13,732 nt of DNA from NCBI GenBank assembly GCA_021820165.1, contig JAKADW010000014.1:1-13732 (forward strand). The letters are read 5' to 3'. A model generated the notes under the pieces. It searched no databases, was not told the DNA's origin, and saw only the letters and a program-made list of their open reading frames with translations. How positions within the stretch are numbered: the first letter of the stretch is position 1; every line of letters begins with the position of its first letter. Source of the DNA: Bacillota bacterium (GTDB taxonomy: Bacteria > Bacillota_E > Sulfobacillia > Sulfobacillales > Sulfobacillaceae). Positions 1 through 7,949 of this stretch are shown in pieces. Made by a program: the position numbers and the translations under genes.

Positions 1-1268
1 TGGCGGTGGCCGCCCTCCTCGGCGCCGAAGAATTTGGATTTGCCACCGGACCCTTGATTAGTCTTGGCTGTGTGATGATGCGTGTCTGTCACCTGGATAC
101 CTGTCCCACCGGCATCGCGACGCAAAATCCCGTACTGCGGAAGCAGTTTAAGGGTGAGCCTGAAGCCGTGGTGAACTTCATGATGATGGTGGCCGAAGAC
201 CTGCGACAATATATGGCTAAGCTTGGGTTTCGCACCGTGGATGAGATGGTCGGACGAACGGATCACTTGCGGCCGGCACCGCTCGCTGACCACTGGAAGG
301 CGAAACATGTCGACCTTTCAAGCCTGTTGCATGTTCCGCCAGCGCCCCTGGCAAAAGACCGGGTATGGCAAGACCATGGGTTGGAGCTATCTCTCACTGC
401 TCAAGACCTCCTTGGGGTAGCGCAGCCCGCGCTTGAGGAAGGCCAGCCGGTGACGGCGCGTTTTACGATTAAAAATACGGACCGGGCGGTCGCGACGCTC
501 TTAGGGCATGCCATCACCGAGCGATACGGGGCGGAGGGACTGCCAGACGATCAGATTCAACTGCAATTCGAAGGCTCAGCCGGGCAAAGTTTTGGGGCCT
601 TCGTGCCTCGAGGCGTGACCTTGCATTTGATTGGCGACGCCAATGACTATGTCGGGAAAGGGCTCTCTGGGGGTAAATTAATCGTCCACCCCGACCCCGG
701 GACGACGTTTAAAGCCGAGGACAACGTCATTATCGGCAATGTCGCCCTCTATGGAGCAACCTCCGGGGAGGCCTACGTCGCGGGACATGCGGGAGAACGT
801 TTTGCCGTCCGGAATAGTGGCGCCTCGGCGGTGGTCGAGGGCGTCGGAGACCACGGTCTTGAGTACATGACGGGCGGACGCGTGGCCGTATTGGGCCCCA
901 CGGGACGGAATTTTGCCGCGGGGATGTCCGGCGGTGTGGCGTACGTGCTTGATGTGGACGGCCGTTTTCAAAGCCGCGTCAACCGGGAGCTCGTCCGGCT
1001 TGAGCCGCTGTCTCAAGCGCTGGACGTCGAGGCCCTCAAGGATCTCATCGAGCGCCACGTGATGTACACCGGAAGTCAACGGGGACGCCAGGTGCTAGAG
1101 GGGTGGTCGCACATGCGTTCACGGTTTTGGGTGGTCATCCCCGAGGACTATCAGCGCATGCGCGAGGCCGTGGCTCGGGCGATGGAACGGGGTATGAAAA
1201 AGCCAGAGGCCGTCCTCTTGGCGTTTGAAGAACATCAGCGCGAATTGGCGCGCGCGGCGGGAAAGTAA
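1..1268 (+). CDS. gltB: Glutamate synthase (NADPH) large subunit, C-terminal part (5' end outside window)
   Basis: The frame is open from the left edge and ends at TAA 1266-1268, so only the last ~420 residues are present. The large subunit hydrolyses glutamine and transfers the ammonia to 2-oxoglutarate in the cytoplasm. Seen here: the end of the FMN/2-oxoglutarate TIM barrel (GAEEFGFAT), then the C-x5-C-x4-C ligands of the 3Fe-4S cluster (Cys codons at nt 69, 87 and 102, in MMRVCHLDTCPTGIATQ), then the GXGXG right-handed beta-helix (roughly nt 430-1010, with GGKLIVHPDP, GATSGEAYVAG and MTGGRVAVLG), and a short helical tail. The amidotransferase and central domains must lie upstream. The stop is 21 bp before gltD, so the two subunits are probably co-translated. 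No frameshift is visible. The family call is firm. Confidence 0.96.
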   Translation, partial: AVAALLGAEEFGFATGPLISLGCVMMRVCHLDTCPTGIATQNPVLRKQFKGEPEAVVNFMMMVAEDLRQYMAKLGFRTVDEMVGRTDHLRPAPLADHWKAKHVDLSSLLHVPPAPLAKDRVWQDHGLELSLTAQDLLGVAQPALEEGQPVTARFTIKNTDRAVATLLGHAITERYGAEGLPDDQIQLQFEGSAGQSFGAFVPRGVTLHLIGDANDYVGKGLSGGKLIVHPDPGTTFKAEDNVIIGNVALYGATSGEAYVAGHAGERFAVRNSGASAVVEGVGDHGLEYMTGGRVAVLGPTGRNFAAGMSGGVAYVLDVDGRFQSRVNRELVRLEPLSQALDVEALKDLIERHVMYTGSQRGRQVLEGWSHMRSRFWVVIPEDYQRMREAVARAMERGMKKPEAVLLAFEEHQRELARAAGK

Positions 1269-1289
1269 AAGGGGGCGAGACAAGTCGCG

Positions 1290-2771
1290 ATGGGAAAAAT
1301 CACAGGGTTTTTGGATACCATACGCCAGGGGGCGACAGAACGGCCGGTGCGGGAGCGGATTCGAGATTTTGGGGAGTTTTCGTTGCCTCTGGCCGCACCT
1401 CAACTTTCCGAGCAAGGCGGCCGCTGTATGGATTGCGGCGTTCCCTATTGCCAAAGCGGCGTGTTCTTAAATGGCATGACGGCCGGGTGCCCAACCCATA
1501 ATTTAATCCCCGAATGGAATGATCTCGTCTATCGCGGGGCCTGGCGGGAAGCGCTGGATCGCCTGTTGAAAACGGCGAGTTTTCCCGAGTTTACGGGGCG
1601 CGTCTGTCCCGCTCCCTGTGAAGGATCGTGCACGGTGGGATTGAATGGCGATCCGGTGACCATCAAGCAAATTGAATGGGCCATCATCGAGCGCGGCTTT
1701 CGGGAGGGATGGGTGAAACCCAACCCGCCAGCCCGGCGTACGGGGAAGAAGGTCGCCGTGATTGGTTCCGGACCCTCGGGGCTCGCGGCGGCGGCTCGGC
1801 TCAATTCGGTGGGTCATCAGGTGACAGTCTTTGAGCGCGATGACCGGCCGGGAGGACTTCTCATGTACGGCATCCCCAACATGAAATTGGATAAGCGGGT
1901 GGTGGAGCGGCGAATTCAACTCATGGAGGCGGAAGGGGTGCAATTTGTCTCGAGCACGGAAGTCGGCGTAAATTACCCGGCGTCCGCTATCCGCGAAAAT
2001 TTTGATGCGGTGGTGGTGTGTGTCGGGGCTACGCGGCCCCGCGATTTAGCCGCTCCTGGGCGCGACTTGGCCGGGATTCATTTTGCCATGGACTATTTGC
2101 GGGGAAATACCCGCCACCTCTTAGCCAAAGCGGAGGGGTCCCCATCCATATCGGCCGCTGGCCAGAATGTGGTGGTTATCGGCGGAGGCGATACGGGGAC
2201 GGACTGTGTGGCGACGGCTCTTCGCCAGGGCTGTCGAAGTCTCGTGCAACTGGAGATCTTAGATCCGAATCCGCCCCATCGCGGGGAAGACAACCCCTGG
2301 CCTGAATATCCCCGGACGTACAAGATGGACTACGGTCAGGCGGAGGCGCATGAACTCTATGGTCGGGACCCGCGCGACTACGCCGTTACGGCCAAGCGCT
2401 TTCGCGGGAACGAACGGGGTCAGGTGGAGGCGATCGATATCGTCAGGGTCGTCTGGGAATCTACGTCGGATGGCCGTCGGCGCCCCATTGAGGTGCCGGG
2501 TACAGAGGAGACGATCGCGGCTCAACTGGTACTCCTAGCGATGGGATATGTCGGTCCCGAAGATCAGTTATTAGAGCAATTCGGTGTCCGCCGTGATGGG
2601 CGCACAAATGTGGAGACTGCTAACGGGTCATTTGCCACCAATGTGGAGGGGGTATTTGCTGCCGGGGATGCCCGCCGGGGGCAGAGTCTGGTGGTGTGGG
2701 CCATTGAAGAGGGACGTTTGGCGGCCCGGGAATGTGATGAGTATTTGATGGGCGAGACAGACTTATCCTAG
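1290..2771 (+). CDS. gltD: Glutamate synthase (NADPH) small subunit
   Basis: 493 residues, full length for the family. The beta subunit oxidises NADPH on FAD and passes electrons through 4Fe-4S clusters to GltB. Seen: N-terminal cysteine groups C46/C49/C54/C67 and C106/C110/C114, as in the double-cluster ferredoxin-like domain; the FAD dinucleotide fold [14 protein letters not shown] at about 153-168; the NADPH fold [13 protein letters not shown] at about 293-306; and the C-terminal FAD-contact segment [17 protein letters not shown]. The ATG follows a GGGGGCGAG ribosome binding site about 10 nt upstream and lies 21 bp after gltB. Family members also act as partners of other flavoenzymes, but the gltB neighbour settles the assignment. 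No odd residues noted. Confidence 0.96.
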   Translation: MGKITGFLDTIRQGATERPVRERIRDFGEFSLPLAAPQLSEQGGRCMDCGVPYCQSGVFLNGMTAGCPTHNLIPEWNDLVYRGAWREALDRLLKTASFPEFTGRVCPAPCEGSCTVGLNGDPVTIKQIEWAIIERGFREGWVKPNPPARRTGKKVAVIGSGPSGLAAAARLNSVGHQVTVFERDDRPGGLLMYGIPNMKLDKRVVERRIQLMEAEGVQFVSSTEVGVNYPASAIRENFDAVVVCVGATRPRDLAAPGRDLAGIHFAMDYLRGNTRHLLAKAEGSPSISAAGQNVVVIGGGDTGTDCVATALRQGCRSLVQLEILDPNPPHRGEDNPWPEYPRTYKMDYGQAEAHELYGRDPRDYAVTAKRFRGNERGQVEAIDIVRVVWESTSDGRRRPIEVPGTEETIAAQLVLLAMGYVGPEDQLLEQFGVRRDGRTNVETANGSFATNVEGVFAAGDARRGQSLVVWAIEEGRLAARECDEYLMGETDLS

Positions 2772-2826
2772 CTATGGCGTATGGCCAGTGGACGTCGCGT
2801 TTAATACGGGAGAGGAGGCTTAGCGG

Positions 2827-5352
2827 ATGGTAGTATCCCATACCGCTGATCCGTGGCGGGAGGCCGCGGAATTTCTGACGACGTTATTGGAAGGCGTCGT
2901 GGCGGAAGAGGAGCAACCCCGGACCGTGACCGACGTCAGACAAGCCGTGGATTGGGGCAAGGCGCTCAGGGATGGGGGAAAATTGGACTTTCCCGTGATC
3001 GCGGATGACGCCGTAGGGCCCCTTGTGCGGCTTTTGGTGGAGCGGATGCGTTTACAAAATCTCGCGGAGGATTTAGGTCGGGCGCGGTTGGTGGAAAGCC
3101 GGCGGAGGGAGAACCTCAATCCCCCACGCGGTTCTTTTGACGAACTTCGGCAACGTATTCGCGAAAAGGCGCCCGAAAAACGGCCGCGGGAAATGATCGG
3201 GGCGATGGTTCTCACCGTGCACCCGACGGAGAGCACCCGCCGGACGGTGCTTCAGCATGTACGGAGATTGAGCGAACTGTTGGCTCAAGAGACGGATTTT
3301 CATGGCCATGCGCGCAAGACTTATGAAGCGGCCGTTCGTGAAAGCTTGCGCGCCTTATGGCGCACGCCACCGCAACGATCCAGCCGTCCTCGGGTTCGGG
3401 ATGAAGTGGAACTGGGTCTTTTTTATGCAGCGGGTCCGCTTTTCCAAACCCTTCCAGAGGTCCAAGAGGCCCTGAATGACGTGTTGGAATCTGGCACCCC
3501 ATCCAGGATTAAATGGCGCGTGGACTCCTGGATTGGAGGTGACCGCGACGGTCACCCCTTTGTTGACGTGGAGATGACGCGGTATGCCCTGGAACGGCAT
3601 CGTCAAGCCGCCCTTAGCTTGTACCAATCGCCATTGGCACGGCTTGAGCACGTGCTGTCGGCGGCGACACGCTTTCTTCGGCAACCGGAGCGGTTGCAAC
3701 GATGGCTGGAGGATGTCGGCGGCGTTTTTCCGAGGGACTATGCCGAACTCAAAATTCGCTATCCGGATGAACCGCTTCGGCAAATGGCTGGCCTCATCCA
3801 GAAAAAACTTTCCGCGACCGAACGCGGAGAGAACGGGGGCTACGCCACCGTGCACACCTTTTTGCAGGATGTGCGCCAGATGGGATTGTTTTGGGATCCG
3901 GATCCCCACCACTGGCCCCGGGAACTGACCCGCTTGTTGCGCCAGGTGGAAACGTTTGGATTCCATCTGATGTCCTTAGACCTTCGTCAGCATAGCCGCG
4001 TGCAAACGGAAGCCATCGCGGAAATTTTGGACGGTACCTACCCCAATGGGTCGGAGGAGGATAAACTCGAAGCGCTCATCGACCTCATCGCCAAACCGCG
4101 TCCTTGGATCCCGGTCACGGCGGCGACCCGTGATCTCAGGGATACCCTGGAATTGGTCCAAGCATTCAGGCGGCGCCATGGTTCGGAGACGGTACGCCGC
4201 TTTTTGGTCAGCATGGCCCATGCCGCGAGCGATATTTTGGCCGTCATGGCGCTACTTCAGGCCGTCGATCCGGACCTCGACTTGGAAGTTGTCCCGGTGA
4301 TCGAAACGCTGGACGATCTCAAGCGGGCCGAAGCGGTCCTGAATCGCTTGAATGACATCCCGGCCTGGCGAAAAGCGGTGTCGCGGCACGGCAATCGCCA
4401 GGAGCTGATGCTGGGCTATTCCGATAGTACCAAAGACGCCGGGGTGTTTAGTGCGTCGTGGGCGATTTATCGCGCCGAGGAGCGGCTATCCCAATGGGGG
4501 CGTGACCATCACATCCAGGTGAGCTTTTTTCATGGCCGGGGCGGAGCCCTGGGGCGGGGAGGCGGTCCGACATCCCTGGCTATTTTAGCTCAGCCTCCGG
4601 GTTCCTTGGAGGGGCCGATTCGTATCACCCAGCAAGGCGAAGTGCTGTCCCAGAAACTCTTGTTGCCGGCGGTGGCCCACCGGAGTTTGGAACTCATGCT
4701 CACAGCCCATGCGACGGCCACTCTCTATCCATCCAGCGATCCCGACGATCGGGTGAAAAAGGCCATGGACGAGGCCTCGGAGCGGGCGGTGCAACACTAC
4801 CGGGCGCTCGTAGGCGCGCCCGGATTCTGGGACTACTTCCTGGCCGTGACACCGATTCGAGAAATGTCTGCCCTGAACTGGGGATCTCGGCCATCGTGGC
4901 GCGAACAGTTTCAGTTTGACGATTTAAGGGCCATCCCCTGGGTGTTCTCCTGGACGCAAAATCGCATCGGCATCCCCGCCTGGTACGGGGCTGGGACCGG
5001 ATTGGGGGTGCTTCTCGATCGGTTGGGGATGGACGGTATGCGGAGTCTGGCCGCCGAGTGGCCCTTCTTAAAGACGTTCTTGCATAACTTGGAATTGGCG
5101 TTGGTCAAGACGGACTTACATGCCGCCGAGGAGTATCAAACTTTGGCGCCAGCCGCTATAGCGGACCCTTTCTGGGCAACAATTCAAGATGAGTGGGGGC
5201 GGCTCGAGACCACCCTGAAAGCCCTATCCCAAGAGTCCCGCCTCATGGCTCATCAACCGCGCATTCTCAGAGTCGTAGAGTGGCGGAACCCCCAGGTAGA
5301 TGCCTTGAACCATCTGCAGGTCCGCTTATTGAAGGCCTATCGGGCGGGATGA
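2827..5352 (+). CDS. ppc: Phosphoenolpyruvate carboxylase, C-terminus displaced by a frameshift
   Basis: 841 codons as read. PEPC carboxylates PEP with bicarbonate to oxaloacetate, the anaplerotic step that feeds aspartate. Seen: catalytic-His segment VLTVHPTEST (His132), IGGDRDGHPF near 236, LGYSDSTKDAG near 529, the mobile-loop segment FFHGRGGALGRGG near 567-579 and RITQQGEVLSQK near 600. The ATG has a GGAGG box 8 nt upstream. It starts 55 bp after gltD with no terminator between, so it is probably co-transcribed. Oddity: the frame ends at TGA 5350-5352 after LLKAYRAG, about 25 residues before the expected end. The missing end, including the GIAAGMRNTG-like segment, is read in the +1 frame to TAA 5417-5419 (separate entry). 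As the sequence stands the enzyme lacks its C-terminal active-site segment; this could be a real mutation or a one-base sequencing error. Confidence 0.93.
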   Translation: MVVSHTADPWREAAEFLTTLLEGVVAEEEQPRTVTDVRQAVDWGKALRDGGKLDFPVIADDAVGPLVRLLVERMRLQNLAEDLGRARLVESRRRENLNPPRGSFDELRQRIREKAPEKRPREMIGAMVLTVHPTESTRRTVLQHVRRLSELLAQETDFHGHARKTYEAAVRESLRALWRTPPQRSSRPRVRDEVELGLFYAAGPLFQTLPEVQEALNDVLESGTPSRIKWRVDSWIGGDRDGHPFVDVEMTRYALERHRQAALSLYQSPLARLEHVLSAATRFLRQPERLQRWLEDVGGVFPRDYAELKIRYPDEPLRQMAGLIQKKLSATERGENGGYATVHTFLQDVRQMGLFWDPDPHHWPRELTRLLRQVETFGFHLMSLDLRQHSRVQTEAIAEILDGTYPNGSEEDKLEALIDLIAKPRPWIPVTAATRDLRDTLELVQAFRRRHGSETVRRFLVSMAHAASDILAVMALLQAVDPDLDLEVVPVIETLDDLKRAEAVLNRLNDIPAWRKAVSRHGNRQELMLGYSDSTKDAGVFSASWAIYRAEERLSQWGRDHHIQVSFFHGRGGALGRGGGPTSLAILAQPPGSLEGPIRITQQGEVLSQKLLLPAVAHRSLELMLTAHATATLYPSSDPDDRVKKAMDEASERAVQHYRALVGAPGFWDYFLAVTPIREMSALNWGSRPSWREQFQFDDLRAIPWVFSWTQNRIGIPAWYGAGTGLGVLLDRLGMDGMRSLAAEWPFLKTFLHNLELALVKTDLHAAEEYQTLAPAAIADPFWATIQDEWGRLETTLKALSQESRLMAHQPRILRVVEWRNPQVDALNHLQVRLLKAYRAG

Positions 5353-5419
5353 GGACCTATTGCCTTTGCTGGCGGAAACCATGGAAGGCATTGCGCTCGG
5401 GGTCCGAAGCAGCGGTTAA
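5342..5419 (+). other. ppc: Displaced 3' end of ppc in the +1 frame
   Basis: Reading one base later from 5342 gives 25 codons ending EGIALGVRSSG then TAA at 5417-5419. This matches the end of PEPC proteins (E. coli ends GIAAGMRNTG, from memory). Dropping one G from CGGG at 5341-5344 joins the frames as AYRRDEDLLPLL, which restores a normal family length of about 866. The simplest reading is a one-base insertion in a G run, in the strain or in the read. Programmed +1 shifting is less likely because no codon here re-pairs well one base along. In the restored tail the usual C-terminal NTG is SSG. Confidence 0.85.
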
Positions 5420-5432
5420 CCCGCTCCATTTT
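5411..5432 (+). terminator. Possible weak terminator after ppc
   Basis: A hairpin AGCGG / TTAAC / CCGCT (5411-5425) is followed after CCA by TTTT (5429-5432). It spans the restored ppc stop codon, which fits the true end of ppc being at 5419. The stem is only 5 bp and the U run is short, so this is a weak candidate. It sits between converging genes. No better terminator was found in 5353-5518. Confidence 0.3.
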
Positions 5433-5518
5433 CCGCGTTGGTCGAGAGCAGGAGCTGGACCGGAAACTTCCGCGAGGGTGGACGCTCGCCGTCCCCCGTC
5501 TCCTTCGCGCGAGATCGC

Positions 5519-6790
5519 TTAGGAATTATAAACCTGGGCAGGATCTCGAGCCCTCATGGCGACGCCGCCGATGTGGTTTAGGTTGAACGCCCGGTGGATC
5601 TGTCGTAACCCTCTTTGCGCCTCCGAGCGGGCGACGACACTGGAGATGGACATCGGCCTCGGGATTATCGTCTGAACGGGAATGTGGGCCTCGTCCAAGG
5701 CTTGCAGCATGGTGGCGGTCACACCGGCGTGATGTCGGATCTCGGTCCCAATGACGGATATTTTCGCAACCGCACCATTCACGACCATCTCGGCGCCTTT
5801 AAAGTCTCGTAACATCTGACGGCATAGGTCGGTGGCGCGGTTTTTATCGTCGTCCCTGACCGTCAACACCATATCGCTACGACCGTTATCCAGGGACGGC
5901 ACTAGGAACCCATAATCGGGGTGGATTCCAGCGTGGGTGAACCGGTGGCGGACATGGATGGCTATGTCCCGATGGTCGGGCAGATCGACCAGACGAATGG
6001 TGGTCACATAGGGATCCAAGGCGACGGCGGTCACGGGCGCGCCAACGCTTTGGGTATGGGCGGCGATGCGGGTACCGGGGCTTCTGTCAAAGGTGGATCG
6101 GGCAATGATGGTCACTTGAGACTCTCGGGCATATCGCACAGCTTCTGTTTGAAGCACTTGGGCTCCCTGGGAGGCCATTTCTATCATTTCCTCATAGGAG
6201 AGCGTGGGTAAAGGGCGGGCATCGGCAACGATGCGAGGATCGGCCGTGAATACCCCAGCCACATCGGAGTAGATTTCCGCGGCGTCGGCCTTTAATGCGG
6301 CCGCGAGTGCGATAGCGGTCAAATCCGAACCGCCGCGCCCCAACGTGGTATGGGACCCATCAGCCGTTGCACCCTGAAAACCAGTCACCACGGGCACGAT
6401 GTGATGCGCTAACACCCGGGACACGGGGCCAGGGTCCACTGTCCGAATGCGGGCCCGACCATGCCTCCCATCGGTGAGAATGCCAGCTTGGGCCCCCGTC
6501 ATTGCCCGAGCCGGGACATTCCGGCTAGAGAGGGCCATGGCCATGAATGCCGCCGATTGCATCTCACCCGTCGTCAGCAGAATATCGAGATTTTCTGGTG
6601 ATGCGTCGCCACGCAACTGCGCCGCCTGCGACAGTAAATCATCGGTGGTGTCTCCCATGGCGGAGACAACCACCACCACTTGGTGACCTTCTTTTACGTG
6701 AGCGCTAACACGGTCTGCTACCGCTTCGATATGCGGAAGGGTTTTTAGTGAGCTTCCTCCAAATTTTTGCACAATCCGCAACCCTATCAC
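5519..6790 (-). CDS. lysC: Aspartate kinase (aspartokinase)
   Basis: 423 residues, normal for a monofunctional aspartokinase. It phosphorylates aspartate, the first committed step to diaminopimelate, lysine, threonine and methionine. Seen: nucleotide-binding KFGGSS (9-14), LLTTGE (71-76), GRGGSDLTA (151-159), YSDVAGVFTADPR (174-186) and SYEEMIEMASQGAQVLQ (198-214), then two ACT regulatory domains at about 262-325 and 341-405. The start is GTG: the codon just upstream in frame is TGA, and the N-terminus fits MGLIVQKFGGTS-like homologues. No good ribosome binding site is visible, and TTG 6781 is an alternative. It lies 137 bp after dapB, probably last in the dap operon. Oddity: the second ACT domain has VQTIIPRPMSISSVV where many family members have a MISTSEIKIS-like strand, so effector response may differ. 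Isozyme identity is uncertain. Confidence 0.93.
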   Translation of the reverse strand: MIGLRIVQKFGGSSLKTLPHIEAVADRVSAHVKEGHQVVVVVSAMGDTTDDLLSQAAQLRGDASPENLDILLTTGEMQSAAFMAMALSSRNVPARAMTGAQAGILTDGRHGRARIRTVDPGPVSRVLAHHIVPVVTGFQGATADGSHTTLGRGGSDLTAIALAAALKADAAEIYSDVAGVFTADPRIVADARPLPTLSYEEMIEMASQGAQVLQTEAVRYARESQVTIIARSTFDRSPGTRIAAHTQSVGAPVTAVALDPYVTTIRLVDLPDHRDIAIHVRHRFTHAGIHPDYGFLVPSLDNGRSDMVLTVRDDDKNRATDLCRQMLRDFKGAEMVVNGAVAKISVIGTEIRHHAGVTATMLQALDEAHIPVQTIIPRPMSISSVVARSEAQRGLRQIHRAFNLNHIGGVAMRARDPAQVYNS

Positions 6791-6927
6791 TCATTTCTGA
6801 AGAAATATTAGTGGTCCACGGCATTAGGGCACACCCCGTGGTCGGCCCCGATCGGATGTCAAAGGCGCACTCGGGCTTCTTCCTCTCCATAAGACCCATC
6901 GCGAATGTAGCCGCCGATGGCCCGGGA

Positions 6928-7695
6928 TCAGTCTTTAGGACCTATCGGCAAAATATCGCCCAAGTCGGTCAACAATCGGCCGCGTGTCACACGCACGGCG
7001 CGGATGGTGGCCAGGACGCCCGCCACATAGGCGGTACGATCATGTACGTCATGGCCGATGGTGATGACTTCTCCGTCCCCACCCCATAGGACCCGTTGGT
7101 GGGCCACCATGCCAGGTAACCGTAGGGAGTGGACGGGAATGGCGTCAAGGGGCTCGTCCATCCAGCCGCTGAGCATGTGGGACATGCGCCGAGCGGTGCC
7201 AGAGGGGCGGTCTTTTTTTGAATCCGAGTGCGCTTCGACGACTTCGACGTGTGCGAAATAACGGCTAGCTTCCTTGGCCATCTTTTCCATAACCCAGGCA
7301 CCAAGGGAAAAGTTGGCGATGAGTGCGGCGCCGATGCCCATTTCGCGCACGACCTCCGTAAGCTGGGCCTGTTGCCGACTCGTGAAGCCGGTCGTGCCCA
7401 CGACCAGGTCCCACCCCCGTTCTGCGGCGGATAATAGGCGCTCAAAAGCACTATCCGGTTCGGTGAAGTCGACTAAGACCGGCCTCGCCGGGGGCATGTC
7501 TTCAATGCTCTGTTGGACCGTCAAGGGGACATCTACGTCACCCAACAGGTTTCCCAAGGGGACCCCAAGCGCTTTTTGGCCAATCGCTCCGACGAGTGTC
7601 ATATCACGGGCTTCATGAATAGCGCGCGCGACGACCCGTCCGGTACGTCCGGTGGCCCCAGCCACGACCACCGGAATCGCTGAAGAGGGGGTCAA
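6928..7695 (-). CDS. dapB: 4-hydroxy-tetrahydrodipicolinate reductase
   Basis: 255 residues from a TTG start. DapB reduces the DapA product to tetrahydrodipicolinate with NAD(P)H. Seen: the Rossmann motif VVVAGATGRTG (9-19), VGTTGFT (99-105), ANFSLGA (127-133) and the catalytic segment EAHSDSKKDRPSGTA (154-168), with His156 and Lys160 aligned to E. coli His159 and Lys163. The usual second His is Ser157. TTG 7695 is preferred because GGGGAG lies 8 nt upstream and the N-terminus then has normal length. A second in-frame TTG at 7731 also has a GGGAG box 7 nt upstream and would add 12 residues. The start overlaps the stop of the upstream dapF-like ORF by 4 bp (TTGA), so the two are likely translationally coupled. 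Confidence 0.93.
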   Translation of the reverse strand: MTPSSAIPVVVAGATGRTGRVVARAIHEARDMTLVGAIGQKALGVPLGNLLGDVDVPLTVQQSIEDMPPARPVLVDFTEPDSAFERLLSAAERGWDLVVGTTGFTSRQQAQLTEVVREMGIGAALIANFSLGAWVMEKMAKEASRYFAHVEVVEAHSDSKKDRPSGTARRMSHMLSGWMDEPLDAIPVHSLRLPGMVAHQRVLWGGDGEVITIGHDVHDRTAYVAGVLATIRAVRVTRGRLLTDLGDILPIGPKD

Positions 7696-7949
7696 AAGGC
7701 ACGCTCCCCAAGCGTTCGGACCTCGGGCCAATCAATTTCTCCCGGACGGCCCTTGCCATGCCTAATCGTGAAGCGCGCGATGACGGCTATGGATGAGCCC
7801 ATTCCATCGGCCCCCACCACACGGTGCCGATCACATAGGGGGTGTGCGAGCATCGGCCATTCGGCCCAAGAAAGAAGATTGTGGTGGTGGGTATCCCAAT
7901 AGCGATCGTCGTTGCCTAGTCCATGAAGCTTTCTAAATGGCACCCGCAT
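7692..7949 (-). pseudogene. dapF: Diaminopimelate epimerase N-terminal remnant, still open (85 codons)
   Basis: The ORF (ATG 7949, TGA 7694-7692) overlaps the end of dapA by 17 bp and dapB by 4 bp. It begins RVPFRKLHGLGND, then LCDRHRVVGADGM at 38-50. This matches the DapF N-terminus, which has K-hHGLGNDF and then LCDRH-GIGADG. The rest stays roughly colinear: GRPGEIDWPEVRTLG aligns with the family's GSEAEMCGNGVRCVG without a gap. The catalytic Cys (Cys73 in H. influenzae and E. coli) is therefore Asp and the CGNG loop is gone. The Phe after GND is also lost, and small internal deletions are likely. The remaining two thirds of DapF are absent, with dapB following directly. It cannot be an epimerase. 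The reading frame and both overlaps are intact, so it may still be translated, perhaps only to couple dapA to dapB. An intact dapF should exist elsewhere. The homology call rests on recalled family motifs. Confidence 0.72.

Noticed and set aside
5193..5522. 109-codon plus-strand ORF across the end of ppc
   Set aside because: It is a shadow frame of ppc. The real continuation is the +1 frame ending at 5419.
6705..6899. 64-codon minus-strand ORF across the dapB-lysC gap
   Set aside because: It overlaps the aspartokinase start in another frame and matches no lysine-pathway enzyme I recognise. The 137-bp gap is left unexplained.
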